This document shows, piece after piece, positions 1-14,500 of a stretch of DNA of 64,000 nucleotides. Each line of letters begins with the position of its first letter. Within the stretch, counting starts at the first letter, position 1. The notes below the pieces were generated by a model that was not told where the DNA came from, made no database searches, and saw only the letters and a list, made by a program, of their open reading frames with translations. The stretch is from Megalonaias nervosa (Eukaryota; Mollusca; Bivalvia; Unionida; Unionidae), in the NCBI GenBank assembly GCA_016617855.1, contig JAECUM010096224.1:62001-126000 (forward strand), given 5' to 3'. Position numbers and translations under genes: made by a program.

Positions 1-1017
1 ATATGGGGGGTAGGAAATGCATTTTTGGGTTACTGCTGGATGCATCCAAATACATGTTTCCTCAAGATTTTTGTTCAGCTGGATGATTGGTTATTTCACA
101 TGCGCATGTGCAGAAGGTTGAAAATTGCACCCATGATAAACTGGGTATATGCATTCATCATGTTCAGTTGCATTTAGGTAATAAATTCTCATGATTTACA
201 ATGCACAGTAATTTGCTTCTTTTAACCTACTATACGTCTATCACAGGATACACTCTAAATATCTCATGGGGTCCCTGACGGTACAAAGGATTCATTGAAA
301 CTGGAAAATTAAATGACAGTTACCAAGTTGAAGTTTGATGATAATTTCATTGAACCTGTGGTACTCTTAGAGATCACATGCCCACCCACCCTCCCAGGGT
401 CTCATCTTGTATCCTGTGACTTCTCTAAAGACTCCAGTCACATGACTTGTGCATCATCTTGTGTGATCCCTAAGGAGGCAAGTTATGAGGGGTGACAGTG
501 GCTCAGTGATTAGTGTGCTGGACTCGGGGCCAAAATGGGATCAGCATGGGTCAGCTACTTTAGTGTGTCCTTGGACAAGGCACTTTGCTCCAACTGCCTC
601 AACACTAAATAACCTGCTTATGTTGGTGCTGCAAAGCACCAAACCAAATGATATTATGATGTATGTTATACCTGTGTCTGACAATTTTATGATATGATGT
701 CATGATGCTAATAATGGCAACCATTAGGTGATAAAAGGGACTAATGTTTGCTTGTCCTTTTGTAAAGAAGATTCCTTTTGCAAATTTTACAGTAAGATTT
801 AATAGCACAATAAAATATTAAGTGAAGTCATTTCTTAAATCGAGAAGTATAGTGTAGGCTGACCCAAACCTGTAAACATTTAGTGAAATTCTTAGCTTTA
901 GTGTTTGTCCAATGATTTTATTTTGCTCTTTTCTCTTCAGTTAATGACATTGAGAATTAGGGGAACTTTGAAAGAAGAACATATTTATGACTTCTAATTT
1001 GAAAATGTTCTTTACAG
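1..1017. other. Upstream intron sequence of VPS35L
   Basis: I see no VPS35L exon here. The stretch is AT-rich and non-coding, with one SINE-like insertion at about 485-690. The pyrimidine tract and AG near 925-940 are not followed by a frame that fits the gene. Confidence 0.6.
485..690 (+). mobile_element. tRNA-derived SINE candidate
   Basis: A tRNA-like A box (GTGGCTCAGTGATTAG) is followed about 25 bp later by a decayed B box (CATGGGTCAGCTAC). After that comes the phrase GTGTCCTTGGACAAGGCACTT, of the kind found in tRNA-SINE bodies. The assignment rests on promoter-like boxes only; no second copy is evident in the window. Confidence 0.5.
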
Positions 1018-1162
1018 AGAACTTCACACCTGATCAGGTGCCAGAGACAGCCAAAGAGACCTGTAGAAACTGGTTTTACAAGATTGCGTCAATTAGGGAA
1101 TTGATACCACGGTTTTATGTAGAGGCTGCACTTATGAAATGCTACAGTTTTCTTAACAAGGG
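1018..1162 (+). CDS. VPS35L: VPS35L exon 1 of window
   Basis: The acceptor is tttacag at 1011-1017 and the donor is gtatgg at 1163. It encodes ...[20 protein letters not shown]... through KCYSFLNK. It starts with the last two bases of a codon and ends two bases into a glycine codon that exon 2 completes. This is the most 5' exon I can recognise; earlier exons lie upstream of the window. Confidence 0.93.
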
Positions 1163-2523
1163 GTATGGTTTTTGTTTATGTATCTGTCAACATCTGTATT
1201 GTGAATTTGTGGATGAAATTGTAATGATCTGCAACAGTTATAATTCATAATTGTAACTGTTAGTTGATGTACACTGCTTCCTTGTTTTAGTGTGACTGGA
1301 TAACTTAGGTAATTTCTTATAATGCTGAGGCAAGTGTGGATCCCATTTTGTTCTTATATAAAAGGGTCAAAAATAGGCTTCAGTTTGCTTAACATTTAAA
1401 AAGTCATGATCAGATTTGGTGATAAATTAATAAATAACAATTAAAGATATCTTGTTAGGTAAAATTTATATTTTAATTTTGTTTTTAAATTCAGTTTTAA
1501 TGTAATCATCATAAATGTTTATGCCTTCATCTATTCCAATGTGAGAATTTTGACGTTGCTTAGTGAATTGTTTTACATTGTAATACATTTGAAATAACTT
1601 GCATTTTGTAATAAAACATACATATTTTTTATTTTCTCTTTTCAGTCTGTTTATTAAAATTCTGATTTAATGTTCTGGGATAGTGCAACATGCCATGTTT
1701 GTTAATTAGTACAAACAACAATGGATTTGCATTCAGTTATATCCAAGTGCTATCAACAAAGAATTAGTAGCATTTAAATTGTTCTCTTGAGGAATTAAAT
1801 AATACAGCCTTGTTAGTGTGTTTGGATCCTGATTCAAGAGGCTTTATTTTTTTGTTTGTACATGATAGATGCACATGGTTTAATACTCCAAAGGAGGCAA
1901 CTCAGAGTTTTATTGATGCATGGATTTGGGAGTACTGCATGTCTACTGGATTTATATTTAAAGTCTGTCAACAGTTACTAACTTTATTTGACTAGTATCC
2001 ATTATTATTGGGACCCAAGGCGACTGAGTGGTCTTATGCGCTCAATTTTACAGATAACTCATACTTCTTGGTCTGCATGAGTTTGAGTCTCGGTTTTGAC
2101 CAATGTGGGTATGTCAGAAAGTTTGCCAGTAGCTTCCTGTGGGTCATCGGTCCTTCCAGGGTTCTTACTCCACCAAATCTACTGGCTGCCATGTATCATG
2201 TGCTTAAAAATGGTGTTTATACCCACAAAACCAAATCAAAATCAATTAACATTAACTTTGATGATATGAATATTTGTGTAGCATGAAGGATATTTTAATT
2301 CTCATAGCAGCTGCTAGTTTAATATAACTGGCAACTCATGATAATCATTTTTATATAAAAAGGAGAAAAAAATCATAGTTAAAGGAATATTGCTGGAACA
2401 TTGGTCACAATGTTGCTAATGGAACTTAAGCAATATTTTTTGCTAAATGATACAAAATTTAAGCTGATGTCAGAGCATATTTCAGGGATAATGGTATACA
2501 TTAACAGAAATTATAAAATACCT

Positions 2524-2595
<72 letters not shown>

Positions 2596-5500
2596 TGTCA
2601 GAGTGATATCTGGGTTCAGTTTCTGTCACAGTTTATTTCCAGTTTATTGAAATTGTCTTCTCAAACTTAAGTCTTTGTTTCAAATTTGGGTATTTTTTAA
2701 GACAGCTTTTGGAATGAATATTTTGCATTAGGGATAGAGGTGTTTTTGTCAGTATTTTACATGATGGTACCTTGCAGGCTCTATACCATAAATTCACAGG
2801 ACAGAAAAATATTTTGTTGGTGAGGATTGTATTTTTAGAGGCAAAATGTAATTACTGTACCCTTTAAGGGGCAGACAAAAACTTTCTTTTGAATTGTTTT
2901 TGCAGTGTGCAGAGGTTCTACTAAATTTTGAAAAAGATTGAGTTTTATGTGGGTTCACATTTCCAAAAGGACTTTTATATCTCTGTTTTGATTTTTAAGT
3001 TATTTTTATACTGAATTTAATTAACTTGAGTGTATTTTTTTGGGCAGAGAATATTCAGAGGCTCTCCAGAGGTTGGCAATCATGACCAGAGGCATTGGTG
3101 ATCCACTGGTGGCCATATATGCCAGGTGCTATCTCAGCAGGGTAAATAATTATCAACACAGATTTATTACTTGAGTTCAGAATTCAACTTTTTAAAATAA
3201 ACCTTATTTTTGAAAGTTATCATTTGTTATCATGACACTTAGTATGAGCTTATCAGCTTTTAAAGGTGTATAGTGCTTAAGGCAGCCTATTTTTTTGCAT
3301 GAGGAACTTGATTAGTTTTCCATGTCTTGAAATTTGAGTAATTTTGCAAATATTTAATCTCTCCAGAATAAATTCTTTTTGGATACAATAAGTAAATTGC
3401 AATGTGGTATAAATCTTAATTATAGTGGTTTTTAGGGTCCTGCATTGAGATAGTATATATTAATCACCTTTTCTGTCTGTCCATAAGTTTCTTGTATCCA
3501 CCATAACACTGCAGCCCTTATACATACTTTGATAACATTTGGTAGATGAATTCCCAGTTACATGTAGGGGTGCCTCTTTTTAAGATTTGGTCTGTTTAGG
3601 TTTAATTTTGATGCAGCTATTGCCATGTTTCTATGAATTTTAAATCTCCACTACAGCAGATCCTTGTATCCAGCATAGCTCAGGAACCATTGAACATATT
3701 CTGATGCAGTTTGGTGTGTACATTGTCTGAAAGACCTAGCTGTACCTTTTTATGTATTGTGACTTGTCAATTCTATTTTTAATAGAGTTATGGCTCTTAA
3801 CAGTCAACTTCATATCTTCACATGGGATGTTGCTCGTAACTGGCATAGCTGAAGAACCATTTAAGATATTCTGATGCAATTTGTTATGAACAATGTCTCA
3901 TAGAATCATTTGCCTCTTATGGATTTAGTCTAGTCAACTCAATATTATTGGTGGCCATTGTCAAGCAAATTCTTGTCTTGATATAGAAACTTGGAATGTT
4001 GCATGCAGTCTGCATATGTCGAGACTCATTTAACGCATTCTGATGGAGTTTGGTGGGAACATTATTTCATAGACCTAGATTTTACTTTTATGGTGTTTGT
4101 TTACTCAACTATGGAGAGAGTTATGGCCCTTTTGTATTGACTTCATATCTTTACATGGAATGTTGCTTGTAATCAGCATAGTTCAAGAACCATTCAACAT
4201 ATTCTGATGCAGTCTGAGGTCACCATTGTTTCATAGACCTATATGAGTCTTGTTTAGGATTTTGACATGCCTATATCAGTTTGGTCACAGTTATGGCCCT
4301 TGTCGAATAAATTCAGATTTTTACACAGAATGTTGAATGTATTGATGAGGCGTTAAAGACTTGGATATCTAGCATTTCACACCGTCATTTAGATGATGGC
4401 TCATGAATGCTTATCTTCTTGTAACTTCGGTTTCCTAAGACAAGTTCCTCTGTTTAAAGTTCTTTGGAGCAAATTTAGTAATTAGATCCTTTGCAATGCA
4501 CCCATTGTTAATAACTGTAACTAGCATGTTTTTCTTTGACATACAATTTTTATGACATGTATTTAAGATGATAATAAATCTGTGTCCATGGTGATAAAAT
4601 GTAAAACATATATTTCAGGTTGGTATCCTGGTAGCTCCCAGCATTAGAGATCATTTGATGCCTTGTTTTGAAGACTTCCTTTTCTCCTACAGTCAGGTGG
4701 GTTAATTTATAGCTAACAAATTCATAGGAATTCTCAGAGAATTAAATGGTCATGCGCTTCTCACTTCATTCACTGAATGTAACTAGCATTTGTTATGAAT
4801 TGTAGCATGCTTGAGTGCTACTCACAATAAAGGTTTTGTATTTTAGGTTTTCTGGTGTTATTAGACACAATAGGGACAAACAGGAAGTTGAAATTTATGT
4901 ACACACCATCTGCAAACTGTACTTCATTGGTGCAAGTTTTATGTATTAATTTTTTTATTTGTAATTACCTGTAATCAGCATATTCAGTTTAAGAGGGGTA
5001 TTTGAAAATTTCTGAATATGTTGGTAAAACATGTTTTGTTTCTTTGAACCGGTGATTAAATTTCATGCCAATTAATAGAAAAATAAAATTCTGTAAGATG
5101 ATCAGCAATTGTATGCTGAACTTGTTCTTGAGGGTAAGGCTGAACTCCAGCCAGAGATTGGAATCTTGTAATTTAGTGATGCTGAAATGTTTTTTTTCTT
5201 CTCCTGCAATTTGGCCTTCTCAGTTGAAGGGCCAGCTTGGCTACCAACAAACTGTGTTCATTGCCAAACAGCTGCTCACCAACCATGCGGTTACTAGAAA
5301 CATTTTAATGAGTTTGCCACAGGTGAAGAAATATGGATTTAGCTTTTTGAATCCAACTAAAGAAAATAATAAAGTTTGGACCAGAGAACATGAGCAGAGA
5401 TCACTAGTTGGACTGTCAAGAGAGTTTTTATACTCAGTATTTTTCACTGCAACAGTCCTGGTCATCCAGGTGCTTGTGCCTGTTTCTTTTAATGTCACTG

Positions 5501-8500
5501 AACATTTTTATGCTTCCAAATGCTGCCAAAACTTTTGAAACACTACTGAACAACCCATCCATGCACTGGTACCCGGGTATCTATCTACTACATGGCTATG
5601 TAAATCATATAAATCTGCTGTCATGACAGACGTCCTGAAGGAGCAGAGCATCCAGACTTTGCCACGTCCTCCATACAGACTTGATTTAGCTCCAAGGGAT
5701 TTTTGGCTGAATTCTGTTATCAATGATTCATTGAGGGACAGATGATTTGAAAGCCATCATAGGGCTGGACAACATTCCAAAACTTTAATATAAAGTGGCA
5801 TTTAATAATTGGTTAATCAGACTGAAAAAGTATGTAGAGGCACATTGGGAGTGCTTTGAGGGGATGCACTGATGTAATGTCCACTAATAAAGAAATTTAT
5901 TGTACAGCACACTGATATTCATAACTTTTTAAATAGCCCTTGTACTTAAAGACTGTAGCACAAGAAATCTTATTTGTGAACAAGAATTGTGAATAAGTGT
6001 AATTATTGTAATAAACAATCTTATTTGCACAAGCTGCACACTTTGTAAGTTTAAAAAAGCTTGAATTTGCTTAATATCAATCAGATTAATGAAGCTTTTC
6101 TCTCTTTAACTGTGCCTACAAGAAACACTTATGAAATGCAGTTTTGAGTTGACAATACAAACTGAAGACAAATCAAATCTTTTTGAACTGTTAATTCCTG
6201 TGGGAGACCGCAATTTTTAGTTCTACTGGTCATAGACCAGGAAAGCTTATGGGATGGTCTGTTGCCCATGGTCTGTTGTCCATCATCTGTTGCCCATTGT
6301 CTGTTGTCTGACGTCCATCTAACCAGTAGCACAAATTTGTTATCACTGCTTCTCCTAAACTACTTGGAGGATTGCCATGAAACTATATACACACGTTTAC
6401 ATTTATCCTGTGGTCTAGTTGGTCCTAGATGAAAATGATGATGCTTGGACTTTCAATATGGCCACAATACTGACCATCTTGAAAGTCTTGTTATCATTAC
6501 TCCTCCAGAATGGATGGTCATATCTACTTGGAGTTTTTACCAAAATTATTCTTATGATGTCTGGTTGGTCCTAATCTGATGTCCAGTATGGCCACCAAAA
6601 TAAGCCATCTTGAAAATATTGTTATTGCTAAACCTCCTGAATGGAAAGTTAAATCTTGAAGGTATTGTGTCTCTACTCTGCTCCAAAGGGATTTTCAACA
6701 ATAAACTGTTTATGATACCTTGTTGGTCCTAAATGGAAATGGTGCCAATCGTACATCCAGTGTGACTGCCATGATGACCGTCTTACAGATTTTGTTTTGA
6801 CTACTTCCTTACAATGGATAATCATTATGATATGGGGTTTTTGTCAAAAGACTTCTAATTATGTCTACTTTGTTGTAAATTAAAATGTTTCCAAGCTGAC
6901 TTCCAGTATGTATACCGCAGCAGCTAATTTGAAATTCTTGGCATTGCTAAAGACTATCAGAGATGGTTTCAACACTTGACATTTAAAAGGAAGAAATGGT
7001 CTTATTTTAAATTCTTGGAAATTCTTTCACCCAGTGGAGCGTCAGTCCCCTGGAGAGACACTTGGTTGTTGTCAGCATTCCTACATGGGCTCTGGCAACC
7101 TTTTTGAATGGAAGATGAGAATATTTGACTTTCAGAAGTAGCAGAGACATTTGTTGTTTTCTTTTTTTCTCTTATGAAAAGATGCATTACTGAATGATTT
7201 TGTTAACATAAGTGCATGTCTTTATCTAGGGTCTTTATTTCCTCTTCTTTCAAAGAAAGATGACATAATTTTTTTTATTTATCTCCATACAAGTTCTTTA
7301 AGATAAATTTTCTTGCTACCTCTAAAGCATTCTACAGGACACTTATATCATTCATTTTCCTTTATCCATTTCTGAAACCAAATACACCTGTCCTCTGCAA
7401 AATATTTGTAATTATTCAGCTACAAGACGACAGTGTACAGAATGTCCTGGCCATGCAGAAACTGGAGATGCCTCGCTACCTGACACTTTTCTCACCAGCC
7501 CTAGACTGGATACTGCAGTGTATTGCTCACAGAACTGCTGAGTCAACACTGATGGAGGTGCTGGAAAAGTGCCAAAAGCAATGCAACAGGTATAAATAGT
7601 GTGGACATATTGACACCTCATGTACTTACTTACTCATTTAAAGTTTTATTTTTCTTCATTTGTAAAACATTTTTTGACCATATAGAGTACTATCAAAGGT
7701 TCCTCTGTTAGCATAATGTGGGCTTTGAGATGGAGGAAGCTGGAGACGATGGAAAACTACCACCCCTGCAAATTTTGTTTACAAAAGATTTCTCTAGGTT
7801 TTAAAACAAGACCATCAGGGGCATAGGTTTTTATACTCTATTCCATGGAAAAAAGATCCAAATTTCAAATTAAAAATGTGAGTCCAGAGTTTAAATGGAG
7901 GTGTTGAAGCAAAGGCTATCACATTAGCTCTGAATACATACAGTGTTTATGTTGTCTTTTGAGTTTACTTGTCCCAGTTTTTTAAACTTTGAGATATGTT
8001 TATCATTTCAGTGCCCTGTTGCTGAACTCTCTGATATCTGCCTTCAAACCTGAGTATGTGGCTGCCAGGGCCATGGACTTTATACAGATGATCAAAGACT
8101 GTGAAGATACAGGATTCCCAAAGGTAAGCATATGGATTACACAGATATATTTTGAGGTTCAGATTTGGTGCCTCCAGCTCTGAATTCATTTTTATTGTGC
8201 TACCGCATCAGCTTGCATACATATAAAAGCATATATGTATATACAGCCTCTTTGGATCTCAACCATTCTTTTTTAATAGGTCTTGGGCAGCAGTTTATAT
8301 TGGGTTTCTTAGCACCTACCCCTTCAGGAGAATGCTGAGGGGTCAAATTTGTGCACAGAGGTGACTTATTTAGTCAGTCACTATTTTCCACTGAGGCTCG
8401 CTTAAAAAGAACATACAATAGTATGCATCATACAAAAGAAAATTTGATCACACTTGGTGTGTAAGCCTGTATTTGCAAGTACTTCGACAGTTTCACTTGC

Positions 8501-11500
8501 AGGTGTTTTCTCTGCCAGTTAATGAAAGTTCTGGCAGCATAGTGATTGAGCTTACTGAGTTTACTGCTGCACTTAAAGCTGTAAGTGAAATGCATTGAAA
8601 CTGTTTAGTTGTATGCAAGTAAGCTAGGTGAACAATATGAGGGCCACTTGAGCCTCTTATTCAACGTGTTTCTTGTGAAGATCAAGTACAAGATACCTTT
8701 CAGACTAAAATGTAAATAGTTGTCAGGGCTGTTTATCCACCATTTTTCATACCATTGCTTGATGGCATGGATAAGTATGATTTGTTGAAAATGTGCAAGA
8801 GTTTACCAACACATGTTCAGAATCTGTATATGTAAGCACATTTTTTTAATGCATTACACCAAAAAGTGATGTAGCACAACTAGCATTGTGTGAGTAACAT
8901 ACATTATAATTCCAGGCACAGGCAAATTCACGGAAATATTGGCTAAAATTTCTCTTCTGGATTAAGCATTTTATCCTCTGATATAATATTTTGGTGTGCA
9001 AGATATTTACAGAGAAGAAAATTACCAGTATGTATAAAGTAGAAATGCATTTGAACAAACTCAGTGTTAGAATAATTAGCAACTTAAACAACTTGGCAAA
9101 ATAGTGTTTTACATAATATAAATCTTCAGAAAGCACATTTAAAAAATATAAAAAAATAATTACAGTTTCTGTGGTTGGAAAATGTGTTTACTAAAACTTA
9201 TTAAACCTTGGTGATTTTTCAACAAAAAATTTTTTTTAATGACTAATCCAATCACATTTTAACAGACCTACCAACCCTTACCATTTTGCCTTAAGTCTTA
9301 CAAGAATGACCCTTAAAATATGGACTTATGGAATAAAAACAAAAACTATGGAAATAAGATTGGTGAGGTAAAATCAGAATAATTGGCACATCCCTTTTTA
9401 ATTTGGATGTAAGTTTCATATTAGATTTAGTAGAGTTAATCAGGGAACCAGACTAATTTTACTGTTGTACCTCATATCATTGAAACTGTACACATTTTTT
9501 TCATAGAAAGCATCTTCATAATCAAACTGTTGATTATGGAAATTTTAAACAGTGGCATCCAACAAGAAATATATATTGAAGACAAAAGGGTAAATAAGCC
9601 TCTTAAAAAGTGTTAATGATCAGTACAGAAGAATAAAAAAGAATATTCAGGTTCTTGTGAATAAAATCAGGAAGTGCCACAGTTACATTTATTGGGCATC
9701 ATGTGTCAATTTGAGTATATTTCATGGAGGGAGATATGATTGCCATCATAATGTGAAATTGAAAAAAAAAAATTCCAAGATTTATGTCAGGTTGAGAGAT
9801 GGCAACAAGCCATTGACTTGCATAGGGTTCAGAACAGAAGCTTGTGGAACTGTACTTGAGGTAAATAAGGTTGATGTGTACCTTACAAACATTTTGTTTG
9901 AGCATAATGTTTTCCTTCACTACATCAGTTTCGAATGCCCATCATTTTAAATTATGCTTTCCAACTTTACAATAGCAGTACACGATATTTTGTTACACAT
10001 TGCTGAAAAACAGATCAGACTTGTAAAAAAGTAATAAACTGCCTTACTGAGATGGTCTTGTTAGGGTTGGCAGGGCTGTCTTAGGGATATGAAACCAATT
10101 TGAGAATTAGAAGATATTAAACCATTCAGTGTTTGACACAATTTAAGAATAGTATAGTTTATTATGATCCTCATAGTTTAATGATAGTAACTTAGTTATC
10201 TATTGTCAGAATATAAGTGTAAGTGGAAACTAATAGTTATTTTTTGTGACCTCCACTCATATTAAATTTTCCTCATAAAAATAACCAAAATACCCACTAT
10301 TACTTTTAATAATAAATCAAAACCACTTTAAATTAACTGTTCTATGTATTATGCAAGTGTAGTATGTAGCAGTTCATATTTGCTTCCTGCCAGATTATTG
10401 AATAAGTTTGTTTCTATGTCACTTATTTTCTTTTAGCATTTCCTCTTCCGAACACTTGGTCTTTGTCTAGTGATTGCTCACCCACCAGAAGATCAGAAAC
10501 TTTCTGTGTTGAATGAAGCCTGGAAGCCAGTGATGAAGCTGAAAAATCCAACAGTAAGCTTATTTTTAAAATTTCTTTCAAAACAAATGCTCAGAATAAA
10601 CGTTTTCAGTTTTTGAGCAGTTTTCATTTCTGAAGATTAATGTTAGCTACAGAGAGAGCAATATATGGCAAGATGATATTCTTTTAAAGATTAGCCAAGC
10701 CCAGCTATAAAAAGGGCAAATTAATAATATTGTTTTCTCTCTTGCTCTCATCTAAAGATAATCACTATTTCAAAGTTACTTGAAACAGATAGGACAATTT
10801 TGTTTTAACATTGTTCATTAAATGTTATTGCAAACTAATTGGAATATTTTAATGTCATGCCTGCTTTGTCAGAATTGTCAAGCCTGCCTTCTCAGAAGTT
10901 CCACATAGCAATCTCTTTGGCATACATATTCATCTGCCCATCCAGTCATCAGGCCCCATCTTAGATTAATCTCAGTGGTAAAGTTTTTTCTTTCATTTTA
11001 TTTTTAATATAATTTCTCCCACCCACTTTGGATTTGGAATATAGATTTAGTATTATCTTATATTTATCTAACAGAATAAATTTCCACAGTATTGATGCTG
11101 GAGGTCACTTAGTGAAATGAGCTCAACTTGCAGTCAATGGCCAGCTTCTTGTTTCATCTCATGACATGAATTTATTTTCCTTTGACAGTCCACATTAGTT
11201 ATTCTTTGGTAGACTCTGAATGTGAATGCTTAATAGGGACAACAAAGAACATTTTGCACCACATGACCAAAGGGCAATTACATTCTGTGGAATTACTTGT
11301 CTGTTTCATATTTAGGAATTTTTGACATGGCAGACAAATTGTAGATCATAGAGGAATCGAACAGAGTTTTTCCGATAACTATACCACATTCTTCATTGAC
11401 TGAGACATAATAGATATTACTTTCTTTGAACACACTTAGACCATATCTTTGGAAGATAAACACTTAGACATTATCTTTGGAAGATACACACTTAGACCAT

Positions 11501-14500
11501 TGTTAGGACTCATTGGTCATAAACTAAGTAACAGAAAGAAGCAAAAGCAACAAGTTTTGTAAAACTAAACAATTTAATTATCAATCTTTAAAAATAAAGA
11601 TTTAAGAGGAACTTACAGTATTATGAACTAAATTCAAAATAAACCTGAAAAAGTTCTTTTAAAGTCCAAAAGAGTGAAATGTTCTATATAAATTTCAGAT
11701 CCAAGAATATACTGGTCTGCCATCAGTTCTGATTTGTCAAACTGGTGTTGTCCAAAACTCCTTTGAATAATTTATAATAGTTCCAAAATAATATCATAGT
11801 CCTAAGAACACTTTCTACTCACATTAAAATAATCCAAACAAATGCTTTTCCTCTCAAATAATAGCTGAATAGAACATAAAATACATCTGCAGATTTGATG
11901 TTACAACAAGAAGACATGAAATGCGAATAAGAAAACTGCCCAGTCTTAGCTACTTACAGACAAAAAAGCTATACCATGCATATTATCACTCTAACAAATT
12001 TCAAGTTTCCAACATTGTAAAACAACTCTTTTGATTTAACCCATCCAATGTGAATAAAATTAATTCTTTGAAGATACCACCTGACTGACCTGTCCAATGG
12101 GGAAAAATGCCAGAAACTTGTAAACATATTTACTAATAATTTTATTATCAGCAACTGTCAACATGTACGTAAGCATCTTTTTTTAGATCCTTGCAATTTT
12201 ACATTCTTTAATACCTTAAAATAGAACCTATGCATGTATGAAATTTCAATTTAAGATAATCACTGCAATTTACAGCCATGAATACAAATTAAAAAAGAAT
12301 TATAGATATAAATAACACGTTATCTTTGGAAGATACACACTTAGACCATATCTTTGGAAGATGCACACTTCGACATTATTTTGGAAAAATTGCGAATAAG
12401 TGTAAGAAATTTCAACAAAACATTTGACTCAGTTAATGTGTATCTGGGCATTCCTCTGCAAAATTATCCTTTCTGTCAAACTCATCTCTGAGTGGAATTA
12501 TTGTTAACGATTTCCATGAGGCAGGCTGCCTTTCTTGGCAGCTAGCTTTGATCCTGTGTCAAAACCTAACAGCCTATCTAATGAAGCCTGTAAACAGACC
12601 ATGTTGAATTTGCCATAAAATTAGTGTCGTGGTGAATAAACTTCATCAGAGAGCTGTTGCTAGAATGCTGTTAAGACATACTCTGTGCCATATGATGGAC
12701 TTTACAACCTAATAGACAGTGCAGGGCTGAAACAATTGTATGTAAATAATTATATGCACACACTGGATGCCTAAGTGATTGAATTCTCACCATCAATACT
12801 TGCTTATAAGTCACATCCATCTGCAAACAACATGGACCTGACATGCCATAGCATAATGTACCATCAAATCAGGGTATATATTGTTTGTTCTGCTGATTAC
12901 TCACACAATTTGCATAGACCAAGACCCAGCTTTGCATTATGTGATGGCAGATCTGGGTCTATGCTGTTTGCAGTTGTACTGAACTTATAACTGTGTATAT
13001 GCAGTATATAAGTTATATAAAGTTTAAATATTTTCTGTTTTCAGGATTATATAATTTGTGCTGAGATTTGGATGGAATATGTAGTGAAAAATTTTGGTGT
13101 AAGTATTACTCTATTTTTGAATTCATTGTTTGCATTCAGCTAGATTTCCCAGTAAGTACTCTTTTAATAATTACATTGCTTATAAATATGAAACTGATTA
13201 CTGATAATTAAACTTTCTTTCTCATTCAGTTAGGAGTTTTAAAATACATATATTCTTACTTTAAAATGTATAATGTACATTACTTCGTTTATATGGATTT
13301 ATGTCATACATCTTGTAGTGTATGGTTTAATGTGCATTAATTCATCATACTTATGAGAACAATAAAAATGAACAGAATATATCCCCTTAACTCTTTTGAA
13401 GTAAAAAGAAGTAGAATATTTCCCCCTAACTCCATTTAAGTAGAAAGAAGCACAATATTTCCTCCTAACTCCATTTAAGTAGAAAGAAGCACAATATTTC
13501 CTCCTAACTCCATTTATGTAGAAAGGAGCAGAATATTTCCCTCTAACTCCTTTTAAGTTGTGTCATGCTCCTCAATATTCATCTGCCCTCAACAAATAAT
13601 AAAGAATATACATATGTATGGCCTCACAGTATTTCAGTCATTCTTTCTTATTAGGTCCTTGGCAACAGTTTGAAGTGGGTTCCATGAAACCTACCACCAG
13701 GATAAATGGCCAGTGGTGCCAGCTTGTACATATATTTGCTTTATTTGTACATTCTTAGTTAATTTTTTGCATTTAACTCAAGACAACTTAGGTTTTTTGC
13801 ACCCAGTATACATACTGTTACACCGGGAATCATGGAAATTGGTGAGTTGATGCATTTTGATAAGTACTATACCCTCATCACAAGAGTAGGTCACTGTGGC
13901 CCATATTGGTGCTATACTGACTTTGGTTTAATTGCATTTGATGATTATTCTTAAGCACTATTGATGCTAAAATCATCAAACTAGATGATTTTTTATGTAT
14001 CTGTGTTAGCTTAATTATGTATTGTACATGTGAATAAGGAGGTATTTGATGAGTGTACTGCATTCATTTTGTGTGAGGCCTCTCAGCTGTAGTGACCAAT
14101 CGTGGGTGGACTGTCATTGTAATAGTGGTCACATTGGCTATCACTCATAGGTGACTCAAAGTCTATGACTTCTATCCAGCAAAAACTGACTTCTAGTGGT
14201 GGAAAGTCATAATAGCTTCTGAAACAGATTTTATGAACAGTGATTTGAAAATTACTAGGTTTTTTATCAACTTACTGTAACACCTCTACTTTGATATTAT
14301 AGGAACTGGTATTTAATTCTTTGTTATGTCTTTTGTGTCTAGTCACAGGTCAACATTTTGATAGGTCTTGATCACCTAAGTCTGGATTTATTTCTTTATG
14401 ATAATCAGTGTCAACAATGGAGACAGCTAATGCTTTGATGAGATGGTCTATGTAATTGGTGATCACATTCTCATTTTTTTTTTCAGAAGAGGGAGATGAA

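Noticed and set aside
930..1010. An additional upstream VPS35L exon after the ttttctcttcag at about 929-940
   Set aside because: The sequence that follows gives no family match and has no suitable donor before the clear exon acceptor at 1017.
5065..5538. A 157-residue open frame that could be a gene or a VPS35L exon
   Set aside because: It lies inside mariner inverted ends and its second half matches decayed mariner transposase.
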